A DNA stretch of 64,000 nt from Deinococcus sp. KSM4-11 (GTDB lineage Bacteria; Deinococcota; Deinococci; Deinococcales; Deinococcaceae): assembly GCF_004801415.1 (NCBI RefSeq), contig NZ_SSNX01000001.1, positions 496,001 through 560,000 of the forward strand, read 5' to 3'. Of this stretch, positions 33,249 to 45,441 are shown one piece after another. The notes under the pieces were generated by a model. It was given only the letters and a program-made list of their open reading frames with translations, was not told where the DNA came from and did no database searches. Position 1 is the first letter of the stretch. Each line of letters begins with the position of its first letter. Position numbers and translations under genes: made by a program.

Positions 33249-36200
33249 CTACTTCCCGAAGTAGTCCGGTAGATCCGCCTCGGTGACCAGCACGTCGCGT
33301 GGTTTGCTGCCCTGGTGCTTGCTGACGATGCCCATGGCCTCGAGCAGATCCATCAGTTTGCCTGCGCGGGCATGACCGACTGACAGGCGCCGCTGCAGTC
33401 GGGACACACTGCCCTGGCCCTCCTCAATACAGATCTGCGCGGCCTGCCTTAGTAGGGGATCGCTGAAATCCATGTTCGACCGATCGGTCGTGGGGCCGGA
33501 GGCCTCGATGCCGCCCTCGAAGTCCGCGCCGTAGGTCTCGACGAATACGTCTTCGAACACCTGCCGCCGTAACTCCTCGGTGATCCGCACCGATTCCAGT
33601 TCACTGATGTACGGCCCCTGCAACCGCAACGGTTTGACTAGGCCCGGCTGGTAGTACAACATGTCGCCCATACCGGTCAGGCGCTCGGCCCCCATGGCGT
33701 CCAGGATCGTGCGCGAATCGTGGCTGCTGCTCACCGCGAAGGCGATGCGCGCCGGGACGTTCACCTTGATCAGGCTGGTCAGGATGTCCACGCTGGGCCG
33801 CTGGGTCGCCAGAATCAGGTGCATGCCGGTCGCGCGGGCCATCTGCGCGAGGCGCATGATCGCGGACTCGACCTCCTTGGGACTTGTGATCATTAAGTCC
33901 GCAAGCTCGTCGATGATGATGACGAGGTGCGGCAGTTCCACGTCGCCCGTCTGGCGCATCTTCGCGTTGAACTGCTCCAGGTTCTTCGCGCCGACCTGGG
34001 ACATCATCTTGTAGCGCCGTTCCATGTGCGCCACGGCGCCCAGCAGCACACCCGCCGCGTCGACCGGATTCGTGACGACGCTCCGTACCAGGTGTGGAAT
34101 GCCGTCGTAGGGCGTCAGTTCGACCATTTTCGGGTCGATCATCAGGAAGCGCAGTTCGGTCGGCAGGTACTTGAACAGCAGCGAGGTGATCAGGGTGTTC
34201 ACGCACACCGACTTCCCGCTGCCGGTGCTGCCCGCGACCAGCAGGTGCGGCATCTTCGCCAGGTCTCCGACCATCAGTTCCCCGTCGATGCTCTTGCCCA
34301 GAATCACCGGCAGCCGCGCCCGTGTGGCCCGGAACGACGGGGCGGCCGCCGCCTGGTGGAAGGTCACGGGTTCACGGTCGGTATTGGGCACTTCCAGGCC
34401 GATCACGCTCTTGCCGGGCACCGGGGCCTCCACACGCACGCCCCCCACGGCCAGCGCGCGGGCCAGATCGTTGCTGAGACTGGCGATGCGGCTGATCTTC
34501 TCACCCGGCGCAGGTTCGATCTCGTAGCGGGTGACCGTAGGGCCGCGCGCGAAATCGACCACGCGGGCCTGCAGATTGAAGTGCCGCAGGGTCTCGTCAA
34601 TTAGCCCGGCCCGTTGTCGTGCCGCCATGTCGAGCTGGGCGGAGTTCGCCCCCACGAGCGGTACCGGATCGAGCAGGTCGTAGCCGGGCAGGGCTAGCGG
34701 GAGCGCGCCGACGGCAGGCCGCATGGCAAGTTCAGCGACGTCGTCTTCGGAATCCTCGTCCCACGGTGCGCCAGCTGGAGACTTCGGCGCCTTCGCCTGC
34801 ACGCCGCCGCTGCCCAGCAAGGGCGTGACCTTCCGTGGAGGAACGGGCTCCAGGGTAGCTGGGACATCCGGCATCGGGGTCTCCGAACCCCCCGGGCCGA
34901 AGGGGAGATCTTCGTCCTCCCAACCGTGGAATGGGTCGAGGGCGCTGGCAGACTCGCCGGGCGATACCTGACGCTGGGCCGGGAGTACGGCGATCGCGCT
35001 TGGGGAACTGTCGAACCTGGACAGCCCGCCGAAGGCGACCGGCGCCTGAGGCACAGGCTCCGTGCCAGCGTCCAGTCCACCGGAAAAATCGAAATCGAGA
35101 CGCGGCGGTGCCGGGTCGCGCGGCATGCTCATGGCCTCCGCCCGGCGCAGGGCTTCCTCCTGCGCGCGGGCCAGCCGGGCCTGCCACTCCTCCGCGTCGC
35201 CCAGCGTGCCATCCGGATCGGCGGCCAGCGCGCTCGCCAGTACGTCCGCCACCTCCGTGGGTGCCCGGTCGAAGGCGGCCGCGAGTTCCGGCCAGCCTGC
35301 ATATTTCACCGCCCGCTCCTGCCACACGATGAACTCCGAGGTAAGCGCCTGCCAGCCCTCCACGCGTTCCCGGTGCGCGGGCCATTCGCGCGTCAGGATG
35401 CCCGTGTCGGCCTTCCCGAGCGCCTTCTCGGACAGCTTGCGTTCGCGCTCCAGTTTGCCTGCGCGGCCGGCCAGACGCTGCAGATCCATGACCATCGAGC
35501 GGCGCAGCCGCTCCAGGGTGCCGCTGGCCAAAGTGCTCGGCAATTCCACGCACAGCTCGTGCCGGCCCGCGCGCAGATCGTTCGCGAGCGCTTCGACGTT
35601 GGCTCCTGCCTCCGGCGCTTCGCCCGCCACCAGATCCCGCAGATCCCGACCCGCATTTCCCACGAAGGTCTTCGTGACCTCCCGCCACGCCGCCAGATCC
35701 CGGTCGAGGTGCTTGAGTCCAGCCTCGTCCAGCGATCGGACGCTCCGCTGGGTGGCCCGCAGCTCCTCGTGCTGCGCGCGGAGCTCCTTCGAGTCCGGAT
35801 AGAGCCGGCGTAGGGCGTCTAGCTCACGTGCCTGGGCACTGAGGGTCTGCCGCGCCTCGCTCCGCGCCCGCGCGGCTCCCTGGCCCTCCTGCCGCGCCTC
35901 GATCACGCCCTGCACACCGGCACTCGCGCCGCCCAGCAGCACGCTGACCTTTCTGAACACGCCCTTGAGAACGAACAGGGGAGACAGCCGCAGCATCAAT
36001 TCCGCTCCGAGCGTGAACGTCACCACTGGCACGATGACCGCCATATAACTCATCGCCCGGAACAGTGGCGCCATCACCAGTTCCACCAGCTGACCGGCCC
36101 TGCCAGGCTCGACCACATCGTGTGCCGCCATGGCCGACAGCACGACGATCACGCCACCCGTCACGCGGCGCGTCAGGTTCCGCAGGTCGCGCCCCAGGAA

Positions 36201-36443
36201 CACCAGCACGCCGTACGCCACGGGCACCAGCGGCAGCAGATAGGCTCCCCAGCCCAGCCACGTCAGCAGGGCCGCGCGCGCCTCTGCCATGAGGCTCACC
36301 GTGCTGCGGCCCGGCACAGGATCGCCGGCACCCATCAGGACGGTCACGGCCAGGAAAATACCGAGGGCGAACAGAACAAGCCCAAGTGCCTCACCGTCGA
36401 AGCGGCTGACCGGGGGTGCGCTTTTCGCACGAGCTTTCGCCAT
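33249..36443 (-). CDS. ftsK: DNA translocase FtsK
   Basis: 1064 residues. About four N-terminal membrane helices lie in residues 1-170 (including [17 protein letters not shown] and [17 protein letters not shown]). A long charged, coiled-coil and Pro-rich linker runs from about 190 to 570. The motor has Walker A in [17 protein letters not shown] and Walker B in [12 protein letters not shown]. The C-terminal gamma winged helix ([20 protein letters not shown]) reads KOPS-type sequences. It pumps DNA at the septum to finish chromosome segregation. An ATG 42 bases upstream is unlikely because TACACT lies between. Confidence 0.95.
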   Translation of the reverse strand: MAKARAKSAPPVSRFDGEALGLVLFALGIFLAVTVLMGAGDPVPGRSTVSLMAEARAALLTWLGWGAYLLPLVPVAYGVLVFLGRDLRNLTRRVTGGVIVVLSAMAAHDVVEPGRAGQLVELVMAPLFRAMSYMAVIVPVVTFTLGAELMLRLSPLFVLKGVFRKVSVLLGGASAGVQGVIEARQEGQGAARARSEARQTLSAQARELDALRRLYPDSKELRAQHEELRATQRSVRSLDEAGLKHLDRDLAAWREVTKTFVGNAGRDLRDLVAGEAPEAGANVEALANDLRAGRHELCVELPSTLASGTLERLRRSMVMDLQRLAGRAGKLERERKLSEKALGKADTGILTREWPAHRERVEGWQALTSEFIVWQERAVKYAGWPELAAAFDRAPTEVADVLASALAADPDGTLGDAEEWQARLARAQEEALRRAEAMSMPRDPAPPRLDFDFSGGLDAGTEPVPQAPVAFGGLSRFDSSPSAIAVLPAQRQVSPGESASALDPFHGWEDEDLPFGPGGSETPMPDVPATLEPVPPRKVTPLLGSGGVQAKAPKSPAGAPWDEDSEDDVAELAMRPAVGALPLALPGYDLLDPVPLVGANSAQLDMAARQRAGLIDETLRHFNLQARVVDFARGPTVTRYEIEPAPGEKISRIASLSNDLARALAVGGVRVEAPVPGKSVIGLEVPNTDREPVTFHQAAAAPSFRATRARLPVILGKSIDGELMVGDLAKMPHLLVAGSTGSGKSVCVNTLITSLLFKYLPTELRFLMIDPKMVELTPYDGIPHLVRSVVTNPVDAAGVLLGAVAHMERRYKMMSQVGAKNLEQFNAKMRQTGDVELPHLVIIIDELADLMITSPKEVESAIMRLAQMARATGMHLILATQRPSVDILTSLIKVNVPARIAFAVSSSHDSRTILDAMGAERLTGMGDMLYYQPGLVKPLRLQGPYISELESVRITEELRRQVFEDVFVETYGADFEGGIEASGPTTDRSNMDFSDPLLRQAAQICIEEGQGSVSRLQRRLSVGHARAGKLMDLLEAMGIVSKHQGSKPRDVLVTEADLPDYFGK

Positions 36444-36450
36444 GGGCCGC

Positions 36451-36456
36451 AGTGTA
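36451..36456 (-). promoter_or_regulatory. -10 box (TACACT), leaderless promoter of ftsK
   Basis: TACACT on the minus strand, seven bases before the ATG at 36443. Confidence 0.5.
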
Positions 36457-36537
36457 CCCCACCACGGCGTGGGAACGGGCATCATTGCGCGGCTGGCACA
36501 GCATTTGACGTGAAGGATCGGTCAGCAGAAGGCGGCG

Positions 36538-36543
36538 CATAAT
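36538..36543 (+). promoter_or_regulatory. -10 box (CATAAT) before the JAMM gene
   Basis: CATAAT, six bases before the GTG at 36550; the divergent ftsK promoter lies about 80 bases away. Confidence 0.4.
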
Positions 36544-36549
36544 GCCCGC

Positions 36550-36951
36550 GTGACCCTCCACCTTCCGGCCGCCCTGATCGAAGCGCTCTGGGCGCACGCT
36601 GACCGGGAAGCACCGAACGAATGCGTGGGCGTGATCGGCGGCACTAGCGAGGGCAAGAGCCTGCACGCCACCGCGCTCTACCCCCTCGTGAATATCGCCT
36701 CGAGACCCGACTTCGAGTACCTTGCGGATCCCGGTCGCCTGCTCCGTGCCCTGAAGGCCATGGACGCCGATGGCCAGCACCTCGTCGCCCTGTACCACAG
36801 TCACCCGAGCGGCCCCGCCTGGCCGAGCCAGACGGACACCCGCCTGGCCGTCTACCCCGTACCCCACATCATCGCGGATCTTCGGAGCCGAACCCTCCAG
36901 GCGTTCCGGCTGCCAGAAGGTGAACTGGTGCCAGTGCGCACCACTGTTTGA
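36550..36951 (+). CDS. JAMM/MPN+ (Mov34/PAD-1) metalloprotease
   Basis: 133 residues from a GTG. The full JAMM zinc motif is present: Glu24 in PNECVGVIGG, then H83-S-H85 in YHSHPSGPAWPSQTD, with Asp96 exactly ten residues after the second His. Bacterial single-domain JAMM proteins cleave ubiquitin-like sulfur carriers from their conjugates or trim cysteine-charged carriers. No sulfur-carrier gene is adjacent here, and cysK is 20 kb away. CATAAT lies six bases before the GTG. Confidence 0.9.
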   Translation: MTLHLPAALIEALWAHADREAPNECVGVIGGTSEGKSLHATALYPLVNIASRPDFEYLADPGRLLRALKAMDADGQHLVALYHSHPSGPAWPSQTDTRLAVYPVPHIIADLRSRTLQAFRLPEGELVPVRTTV

Positions 36952-36985
36952 ATCTCAAGATATTCAGAACCGTTAACCACAGCAA

Positions 36986-37009
36986 ACTGGCCCCAGAAAC
37001 AGGGCCAGT
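36986..37009. terminator. Hairpin terminator between JAMM and pilC genes
   Basis: ACTGGCCC and GGGCCAGT flank an eight-base loop between the convergent JAMM and pilC genes. The T-tracts are weak (GTCTGTC). Confidence 0.55.
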
Positions 37010-37027
37010 GTCTGTCGATTCCCGAAT

Positions 37028-38248
<1,221 letters not shown>

Positions 38249-38256
38249 ACCCGCCG

Positions 38257-38262
38257 AGTATA
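38257..38262 (-). promoter_or_regulatory. -10 box (TATACT), leaderless promoter of pilC
   Basis: TATACT on the minus strand, eight bases before the ATG at 38248. Confidence 0.5.
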
Positions 38263-38336
38263 GTCAGGTGGTCTTGCGGTCGCCTTACAAAGCGCAGTTC
38301 TGCCATGCTGGCCACCGTGTGAGGAAGGAAACGCAC

Positions 38337-38978
38337 ATGCACACTGATCTCCCATCCCTGCCGGGCGACTGGCCCACCAGCATCACGTCAGCCGTAGAGC
38401 GGTTGATGGCCGGTCAGGTCGTGGCCTACCCGTCTGAAACGGTGTGGGGTCTGGCGGTACACCCGGATGCGGCCGCCGGGGTCGAACGGCTGTGGCGACT
38501 CAAGGGTCGTGACCCGCTCAAGCCTCTCCAGATGTCCAGTGCAGATGTCGAGTGCGCCCTCCTCCTCGCTCAAGAGGATGCTGAACTCACCGCGTTGGCC
38601 GCGCTGTGGCCCGGTCCGCTGACGGTGGTGGCCCCTGCGTCTGACCGCTGCCCGCCTGCCTTCGCGCCGGGTGGCCGGGTGGGCCTGCGCGTGCCCGATC
38701 ATCCGGTCGCCCAGGCCCTGTTGCGTGCGGCCGGGGGCTACCTGGTGACCACGAGTTGCAACGTGTCTGGACGCGCCCCGGCGACCACCTTCGCGGAGGC
38801 TACGGCCATGGGGCTGGCGAATCAGGTGCTGCCCGATGGAGGCATTCGGTCTGCCGGACTGGCCAGTACGGTCGTCATCGTTCCCGGTGGCGAGGTGCTC
38901 CGGGAAGGGAGTGTCGGCACCGATCAGATCAGCCGTCTCCTCCAGGCCGCGCGCCGGGATCAGGCGGACGGCCTGTGA
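38337..38978 (+). CDS. L-threonylcarbamoyladenylate synthase (Sua5/YciO/YrdC family)
   Basis: 213 residues. It makes threonylcarbamoyl-AMP from threonine, bicarbonate and ATP for the t6A37 modification of ANN-decoding tRNAs. Visible motifs are VVAYPSETVWGLAV, LKGRDPLKPL, WPGPLTVVAPAS, VGLRVPDHPVAQALL and TTSCNVSGRAPATT. The length fits the TsaC single-domain form. The ATG follows a GAGGAAGGA site; the frame is open further upstream but without one. It overlaps scpB by four bases (GTGA). Confidence 0.92.
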   Translation: MHTDLPSLPGDWPTSITSAVERLMAGQVVAYPSETVWGLAVHPDAAAGVERLWRLKGRDPLKPLQMSSADVECALLLAQEDAELTALAALWPGPLTVVAPASDRCPPAFAPGGRVGLRVPDHPVAQALLRAAGGYLVTTSCNVSGRAPATTFAEATAMGLANQVLPDGGIRSAGLASTVVIVPGGEVLREGSVGTDQISRLLQAARRDQADGL

Positions 38979-39505
38979 CCTACCCGCCTCGGGCGGTGAT
39001 CGGTGCGGCCCTTCTCGCCGCCGGCCGCCCTGTGGCCGCGAGGGAACTGGCCGACATCCTGAGCCTCGACGAGGCGGCGACCCGCACCGAGGTGGCGGCG
39101 TTCGCAGGGGCCCTGGCGGAGCACGGCCTCGGCTTCGCGGTGGAGGAGGTCGCCGGAGGGTACCGCCTGGTGGTGCCGCCGGGACTGGCGGGCTCTCTGG
39201 CCCCTTTGCTGGCCCCGCCCGCCCTGCCGGCCCTGAGCGCAGCGGCCCTGGAGGTGCTCGCGGTGATCGCATACCGGCAGCCGGTCACCCGTGCGGAGAT
39301 CGAGGCAATGCGTGGTGGCAGCGCGGGCACGGTCGTGACCCTCCAGGAGCGTGAGCTGGTGAAGGTGACCGGCACGTCCGACGCAGTGGGCCACCCGCTG
39401 CTGTACGGCACGACCGAGCGCTTCCTGCTGGAGTTCGGTCTGGGCAGCCTGGCCGACCTGCCCCCCTTGCAGGGTGAGGACTTCGCCCATCTGCTGCGTG
39501 GGTAG
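38975..39505 (+). CDS. scpB: SMC-Scp complex subunit ScpB
   Basis: 176 residues from the GTG in the GTGA overlap with the upstream gene. ScpB is the kite subunit of the SMC condensin that organises and segregates the chromosome. It has the paired winged-helix layout: RAVIGAALLAAGRPVAAREL and GYRLVVPPGLAGSL in the first unit, then LEVLAVIAYRQPVTRAEIEA and LLYGTTERFLLEFGLGSLAD in the second. scpA is not adjacent. Length and motifs are normal. Confidence 0.93.
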   Translation: MTYPPRAVIGAALLAAGRPVAARELADILSLDEAATRTEVAAFAGALAEHGLGFAVEEVAGGYRLVVPPGLAGSLAPLLAPPALPALSAAALEVLAVIAYRQPVTRAEIEAMRGGSAGTVVTLQERELVKVTGTSDAVGHPLLYGTTERFLLEFGLGSLADLPPLQGEDFAHLLRG

Positions 39506-39622
39506 GGCGGCCGTTGCTCCCGGTGGGGGGGCGCGCAGGTGCCTTGCCCTTCTGGAGCGGATGACAGAAGATGACAGGTGGCCTCGAGGATCTGCGCGAT
39601 TGATCCCGGGGGCTCCTCTCGA

Positions 39623-40384
39623 ATGACGAACACCACGGCCAGCCTCGAAACTTTCGATTTTCTGGAACTCCTGTACCTGCTGACGGATCAGGGTCGCAGT
39701 GGCGTCCTGACGGTCTTCCGGCCGGACGGTCAGTTTCAGGCGTGGATCGAGGGCGGCCGCGTCCGTCACCTGGAGTTCGGACGCGACCGGGGTACCAAGG
39801 CGCTCGTCACGCTGATGGCCGACCCGCGCGGGCGCTTCCAGTTCGATGAGGGCCTCACGCACTCCGATCCACGGATGGATTCCCCCCTGGACGAGGTGAC
39901 CCTGGAGGTGCTGGACGCCCTGCCGCCGCCACCGCTGGGCTTCGACGGCCCGGCCCGCTTCACGTCCAGGGAGCGCCTAGGCCGACTCCGCTGGACCCTG
40001 CGGGAACAGGCCACCTTGCAGATGGTGGACGCCCAACGGCCGGTGGCGGAGATCGGCGTGGATCCGGAGGCCCGGCGCCTGCTGGAAAAACTGCACCGGA
40101 TCGGTCTGCTCACCAGCCGCAAGTCCCGCGTGGCCCGCCTGACTGTGACGGTCACGCGCGAGGTGCAGGGGGTGGCCCTGGTCGATGAACTGATCTTCAA
40201 ACGCTGGAAGGAAGATACGGTGCGTCACCCCCAGAGCATTGCCGTGCGTACCGATGACGGTGAGGTGTACACCTTGCCGGTGCGGAGCGGCAGCAACCTC
40301 GCCGCGCTGCTGATGCTCCCCCCGGAACTGCTGATGCGTACGGGTCTGCGGGCGGGCGACAGTGTCCTCGTGCGTCCCATCTGA
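39623..40384 (+). CDS. DUF4388 (PATAN-like) domain protein
   Basis: 253 residues. The N-terminal 90 residues match the DUF4388 pattern: FDFLELLYLLTDQGRSGVLT, FQAWIEGGRVRHLEFGRDRG and FQFDEGLTH. Such domains are found in gliding and two-component signalling proteins. The middle holds a short helical region (EIGVDPEARRLLEKLHRIGL) like a winged helix. The C-terminal part has TVTREVQGVALVDELIFKRW and ends LRAGDSVLVRPI. No enzyme motif is seen. The ATG lacks a strong ribosome site; a GTG at 39578 is an alternative. It lies between scpB and gatA. Confidence 0.8.
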   Translation: MTNTTASLETFDFLELLYLLTDQGRSGVLTVFRPDGQFQAWIEGGRVRHLEFGRDRGTKALVTLMADPRGRFQFDEGLTHSDPRMDSPLDEVTLEVLDALPPPPLGFDGPARFTSRERLGRLRWTLREQATLQMVDAQRPVAEIGVDPEARRLLEKLHRIGLLTSRKSRVARLTVTVTREVQGVALVDELIFKRWKEDTVRHPQSIAVRTDDGEVYTLPVRSGSNLAALLMLPPELLMRTGLRAGDSVLVRPI

Positions 40385-40426
40385 AGCCGCGCGGAGCAGC
40401 GTCGCTCCCAGCGCAGGAGACGCCGC

Positions 40427-40432
40427 TACACT
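40427..40432 (+). promoter_or_regulatory. -10 box (TACACT), leaderless promoter of gatA
   Basis: TACACT, eight bases before the ATG at 40441. Confidence 0.5.
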
Positions 40433-40440
40433 GGCACGGT

Positions 40441-41895
<1,455 letters not shown>

Positions 41896-41952
41896 AAGGA
41901 CGGAATCTCCTGGTCGGCCTGAATTCACTCTTCAGCTCCCAGATCTGCTCCG

Positions 41953-44900
41953 TCAGTCCGGCAGCGCCGCGCAGATCTGGTTGCGTCCGCTGTGCTTGGC
42001 GCGGTAGAGCTGCTCGTCGGCCACAGAGATCAGCTTCTCGTGGTTCGCGACCAGCGGTTCGCAGGCGACCCCGATCGACAGCGTGACCACTAGCCGGGGG
42101 TGGATCTGAGTCCAGTCGTACGACCGCACGAGATCCTGCACGCGCTCGCATACGCTGATGCCCTGGGCGAGCGGCGTGTTTGGGAACACGAACAGGAATT
42201 CCTCGCCCCCATACCGGCCCACCGAGTCCATGGATCGGACGGCGGCCTGGAACAGCTGCGCCACCGTCCGCAGCACCTGATCGCCCACCAAGTGAGAGAA
42301 CTGATCGTTGATCTGCTTGAAATGATCGATGTCCGCCATGGCCACACTCAGGGCCCGGCGGGTGACGCGGGCCTGCGTGTACTCGTCCTGCAACAGGTTC
42401 TCGATGTGCCGGCGGTTGTACAGGCCGGTCAGGCCGTCCTCCGAGAGCTGGCGTTCCAGCAGCCGCGACTGCTCCTCGAGCATGTTCACGAGGCTGCTCT
42501 TCTCGGTGTTCGACCGCTCCAGCGCCTCGTTTGCGCTGGCGAGTTCGATGGTTCGCAGGCGGTAGATCTCCGCCTCCGATTTCGCGCGTTCCACTTCCAG
42601 CTGCGACATCATCGAGCGGGTCTTCATGGCCGCCACCTGATCGTGGATCTCGCGTTCGATCTCGTGGTGTTGGCGGTAGAAGTGGAAGGCGTCCGCGTGC
42701 TGTCCCTCGTGGGCAGCGATTTCCGAGAGCTGCTGGTAGATCAGCATTTCCAGGTCGCGCATCCCCCGTCCCTGGGCGGCTGACAGGCCATCCAGGTAAT
42801 AGGCGCGGGCCTCGGCGTACTCGCCGAGCGTCTGGTGCAGGCGCCCGAGTTCGAAGCGGTTCCAGGGTTCGTTGGTCGGAAGGTCCGCCTCGACGGACTG
42901 CTCGATCGCCTCACGCAGCAGCACCTTGCCCCGTTCAGGATCGCCAAGCCTGGCGGCGGCCTTGCCGGCCGTGGCCAGCCCAAGGTTCATGACCGCGAGG
43001 TTTCCGGTCTGGCGGGCCATCGACACGGCCTCCTGGGCGGCCTGAGCGGCCAGCTCGATCTGATCCAGGTCGAAGGCGATGGTCGCCATGGTATGTAGGG
43101 CATCCTCCTGACCGTGGAGCACGCCCAGATCGCTGAACAGATCCAGGCTCTCCTGCACGAACTGCTGCGCCTGAGTCCAATCCCGGTTGCGGTAACTGAG
43201 GTTGCCCAGATTGTGCAGCAGCTGGGCTTCCCGCAGCCGATCCATATGATCGCGGGCGATCCTGAGGGCCACGCTGAGCTGATCCGTCGCCTTGGCGTAA
43301 TCCTGCAGGTTGTTGTACACGGCCGCGATGAAGTTCGCGCAGTCCGCCTGGAGTCCGGGATCATCGAGCCGCACTCCGATGTCCATCCCCTGCGAGAGGT
43401 GGGCAAGGGCCTCCTCGTAATTGCCCGCATCGAAACAGTAGTACCCCTGCGTGCGGTGCGCGAGGCCCAGCACACGCTCGTCCGTGCCGTTCCGGGCGAT
43501 CTCCATGGCTCGCGCCGCCAGGTCGGCTCCGACCCGGCTGTCACTGCGGCGCACCGCCCAGGCCCGGTCGATCATTTCCTTGACTTCCAGGGTCTCGGCA
43601 TTGGGTGTCACCACTCGGCGAGCGGGCAGTTCAGGGCTGGTCGAAGTGGGGCCGGAGGTCGAACCGTGCGGCGCGGCCCCCCCCTGGATCAGGCGCAGTA
43701 GGTGCTCCACGATGTCCGGATCGAACTGCGATCCTGCCTGCTGGATCATCTCGTCCAGCGCGGACTGGACGGGCCACGCTTCCTTGTAGGGCCGCTCGGT
43801 GATCAGGGCATCGAACACGTCGGCCACCGCGACGATCCGGCCGCTGATGGGGATGTCGGTCGAGGCCAGTCCGCGCGGATACCCGCTGCCGTCCCAGCGT
43901 TCGTGGTGCGTCATGGCGATCTCCTCGGCCACGCGCAGGAGCCGGGATTTGCTGCCCTCCAACACCTTCGCGCCGATGACCGTGTGGAGCTTCATACGCT
44001 CGAACTCTTCGGGGGAGTAGCGGCCGCTCTTGAGCAGGATGTCGTCGCCGACGCCGATCTTGCCGATGTCATGCAGGCGCGCGGCCCAGCGCAGCAGGTC
44101 GATCTCCTCCTGCGGCAGCCCCATGGCCTCGGCCAGGGACGCGCTGAGTTCACCGACCCGGCGGGTGTGTTGCCCAGTCTTGTCGTCCCGGTACTCGGCA
44201 GCGAGGCCCAGGCGGTTCACGATCTCGATCTGCACGGCCTCGAGTTCCGCCGTGCGCAGGCGCACCGTCTCCTCGGCCTGGATCCGCGCCAGCTGGGATG
44301 CGTCGTTCAGCTGTCGGTACATCTCCGTCTCGCGCCGCGCCCGCTCGGCCTCGAACCGGGCGGTCATCGACTGGGTCTTGCGCTCGTTTTCCTCGGTGAA
44401 CAGTTCGCGTTCGAGATCCCGGTACGCCCGCAGGTGCGGGTAGGCCTCCGCGAGCTTCGCCTGGGCTTCCAGCCCCTGGAACAGGCTTTCCAGGATCGAG
44501 AGCTTCGAGGCGTGAAGTTCGTGGGTCGTGGCCAGGGCGAGGGCCTCGTCCAGGGAGGCGCGGGCCACCTCGGCATGTGACCGGCGGAATTCCAGGCGGC
44601 CCAGGCTGAGCAGGGCGTTCACCCGCCCCTGCACGTCGCTGGTTTCGGTGGCCCAGTACGCGGACTGGCTGAACATGTCGTGCGCCTCGTCCAATGCTCC
44701 CTGGTCGAAGTGCACCTGCCCCACGTTGTCGTACAGGTCGATCAGGTGATGGGTCAGGTCATGATCCCGCGCCAGACCGATGGCCTGGGTGAGGATCTTC
44801 TGGGCCTGCTCGAACTGCCCGAGATCCTTGTGGGCCAGGCCGCTCATTCCCATAGCACCCAGTTCGGTTTCCAGGTCGCCGCAGCGGCGGGCCTGCTCCA

Positions 44901-45441
44901 GGCCGGGTACCAGGAACGACAGCGCCTGCGCAGGCTGCGCCATGGTCAGGAAGATGCGGCCGATATTCACGTTGCAGGCCGCGCGCACGTCGTCCGGGAT
45001 TTCCGAGTACTGGTCGCATAGCTTCTGGCACTGGTACAGGGCCGAGAGGGCGTCTGCGTGCGCGCCCAGGTACGACCACACCATGCCGATGTTGTTCAGG
45101 CACAGGCCCTGACCCACCCGGTCACCATTGCGGGCGCGCAGTTCCACCTCGCGTTGCAGGGCATTCACGGCCACGTTGAACTGACTGCACTGCTGCGCCG
45201 CGGTGGCGAGCATGGACAGGGCCTCGACCTCCTGCGCGTCGTCCTCAAGCTCATGGGCCGTGTCGGCGTAGGCCCGGCAGGCGTCCACGAGATCCTCGCT
45301 GCTGCCCAGCTGGGCCAGTTCCCGGCAGCGCGCCGCGTGCAGGGCGAGCAGCTCGGCAGGACTGTCCGTCACGTCGGCCTGCGGGTCGTCTCCAGCCCGT
45401 GGGGACAGGCCCAGCAGCAGATCATCCATCGGTTCACCCAT
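41953..45441 (-). CDS. TPR / HD-GYP / TPR / GGDEF bifunctional c-di-GMP signalling protein
   Basis: 1162 residues with no membrane helices. Order: TPR-type helical repeats (about 40-345), coiled coil (345-405), HD-GYP domain (about 410-590), a second TPR array (620-925), a second coiled coil (925-1000) and GGDEF (1000-1162). The HD-GYP core is intact: H457-D458 in LHDIGKIGVG, HHERWDGSGYPRGL, and VADVFDALITERPYKEA, so it should hydrolyse c-di-GMP. The cyclase site is RYGGEEF (GGEEF at 1078-1082), with an RSMD inhibitory I-site exactly five residues earlier. The two halves (TPR-coil-effector) look like a duplicated layout. Its start overlaps the upstream gene by eight bases. ATG at 45429 is an alternative start. 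Confidence 0.9.
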   Translation of the reverse strand: MGEPMDDLLLGLSPRAGDDPQADVTDSPAELLALHAARCRELAQLGSSEDLVDACRAYADTAHELEDDAQEVEALSMLATAAQQCSQFNVAVNALQREVELRARNGDRVGQGLCLNNIGMVWSYLGAHADALSALYQCQKLCDQYSEIPDDVRAACNVNIGRIFLTMAQPAQALSFLVPGLEQARRCGDLETELGAMGMSGLAHKDLGQFEQAQKILTQAIGLARDHDLTHHLIDLYDNVGQVHFDQGALDEAHDMFSQSAYWATETSDVQGRVNALLSLGRLEFRRSHAEVARASLDEALALATTHELHASKLSILESLFQGLEAQAKLAEAYPHLRAYRDLERELFTEENERKTQSMTARFEAERARRETEMYRQLNDASQLARIQAEETVRLRTAELEAVQIEIVNRLGLAAEYRDDKTGQHTRRVGELSASLAEAMGLPQEEIDLLRWAARLHDIGKIGVGDDILLKSGRYSPEEFERMKLHTVIGAKVLEGSKSRLLRVAEEIAMTHHERWDGSGYPRGLASTDIPISGRIVAVADVFDALITERPYKEAWPVQSALDEMIQQAGSQFDPDIVEHLLRLIQGGAAPHGSTSGPTSTSPELPARRVVTPNAETLEVKEMIDRAWAVRRSDSRVGADLAARAMEIARNGTDERVLGLAHRTQGYYCFDAGNYEEALAHLSQGMDIGVRLDDPGLQADCANFIAAVYNNLQDYAKATDQLSVALRIARDHMDRLREAQLLHNLGNLSYRNRDWTQAQQFVQESLDLFSDLGVLHGQEDALHTMATIAFDLDQIELAAQAAQEAVSMARQTGNLAVMNLGLATAGKAAARLGDPERGKVLLREAIEQSVEADLPTNEPWNRFELGRLHQTLGEYAEARAYYLDGLSAAQGRGMRDLEMLIYQQLSEIAAHEGQHADAFHFYRQHHEIEREIHDQVAAMKTRSMMSQLEVERAKSEAEIYRLRTIELASANEALERSNTEKSSLVNMLEEQSRLLERQLSEDGLTGLYNRRHIENLLQDEYTQARVTRRALSVAMADIDHFKQINDQFSHLVGDQVLRTVAQLFQAAVRSMDSVGRYGGEEFLFVFPNTPLAQGISVCERVQDLVRSYDWTQIHPRLVVTLSIGVACEPLVANHEKLISVADEQLYRAKHSGRNQICAALPD

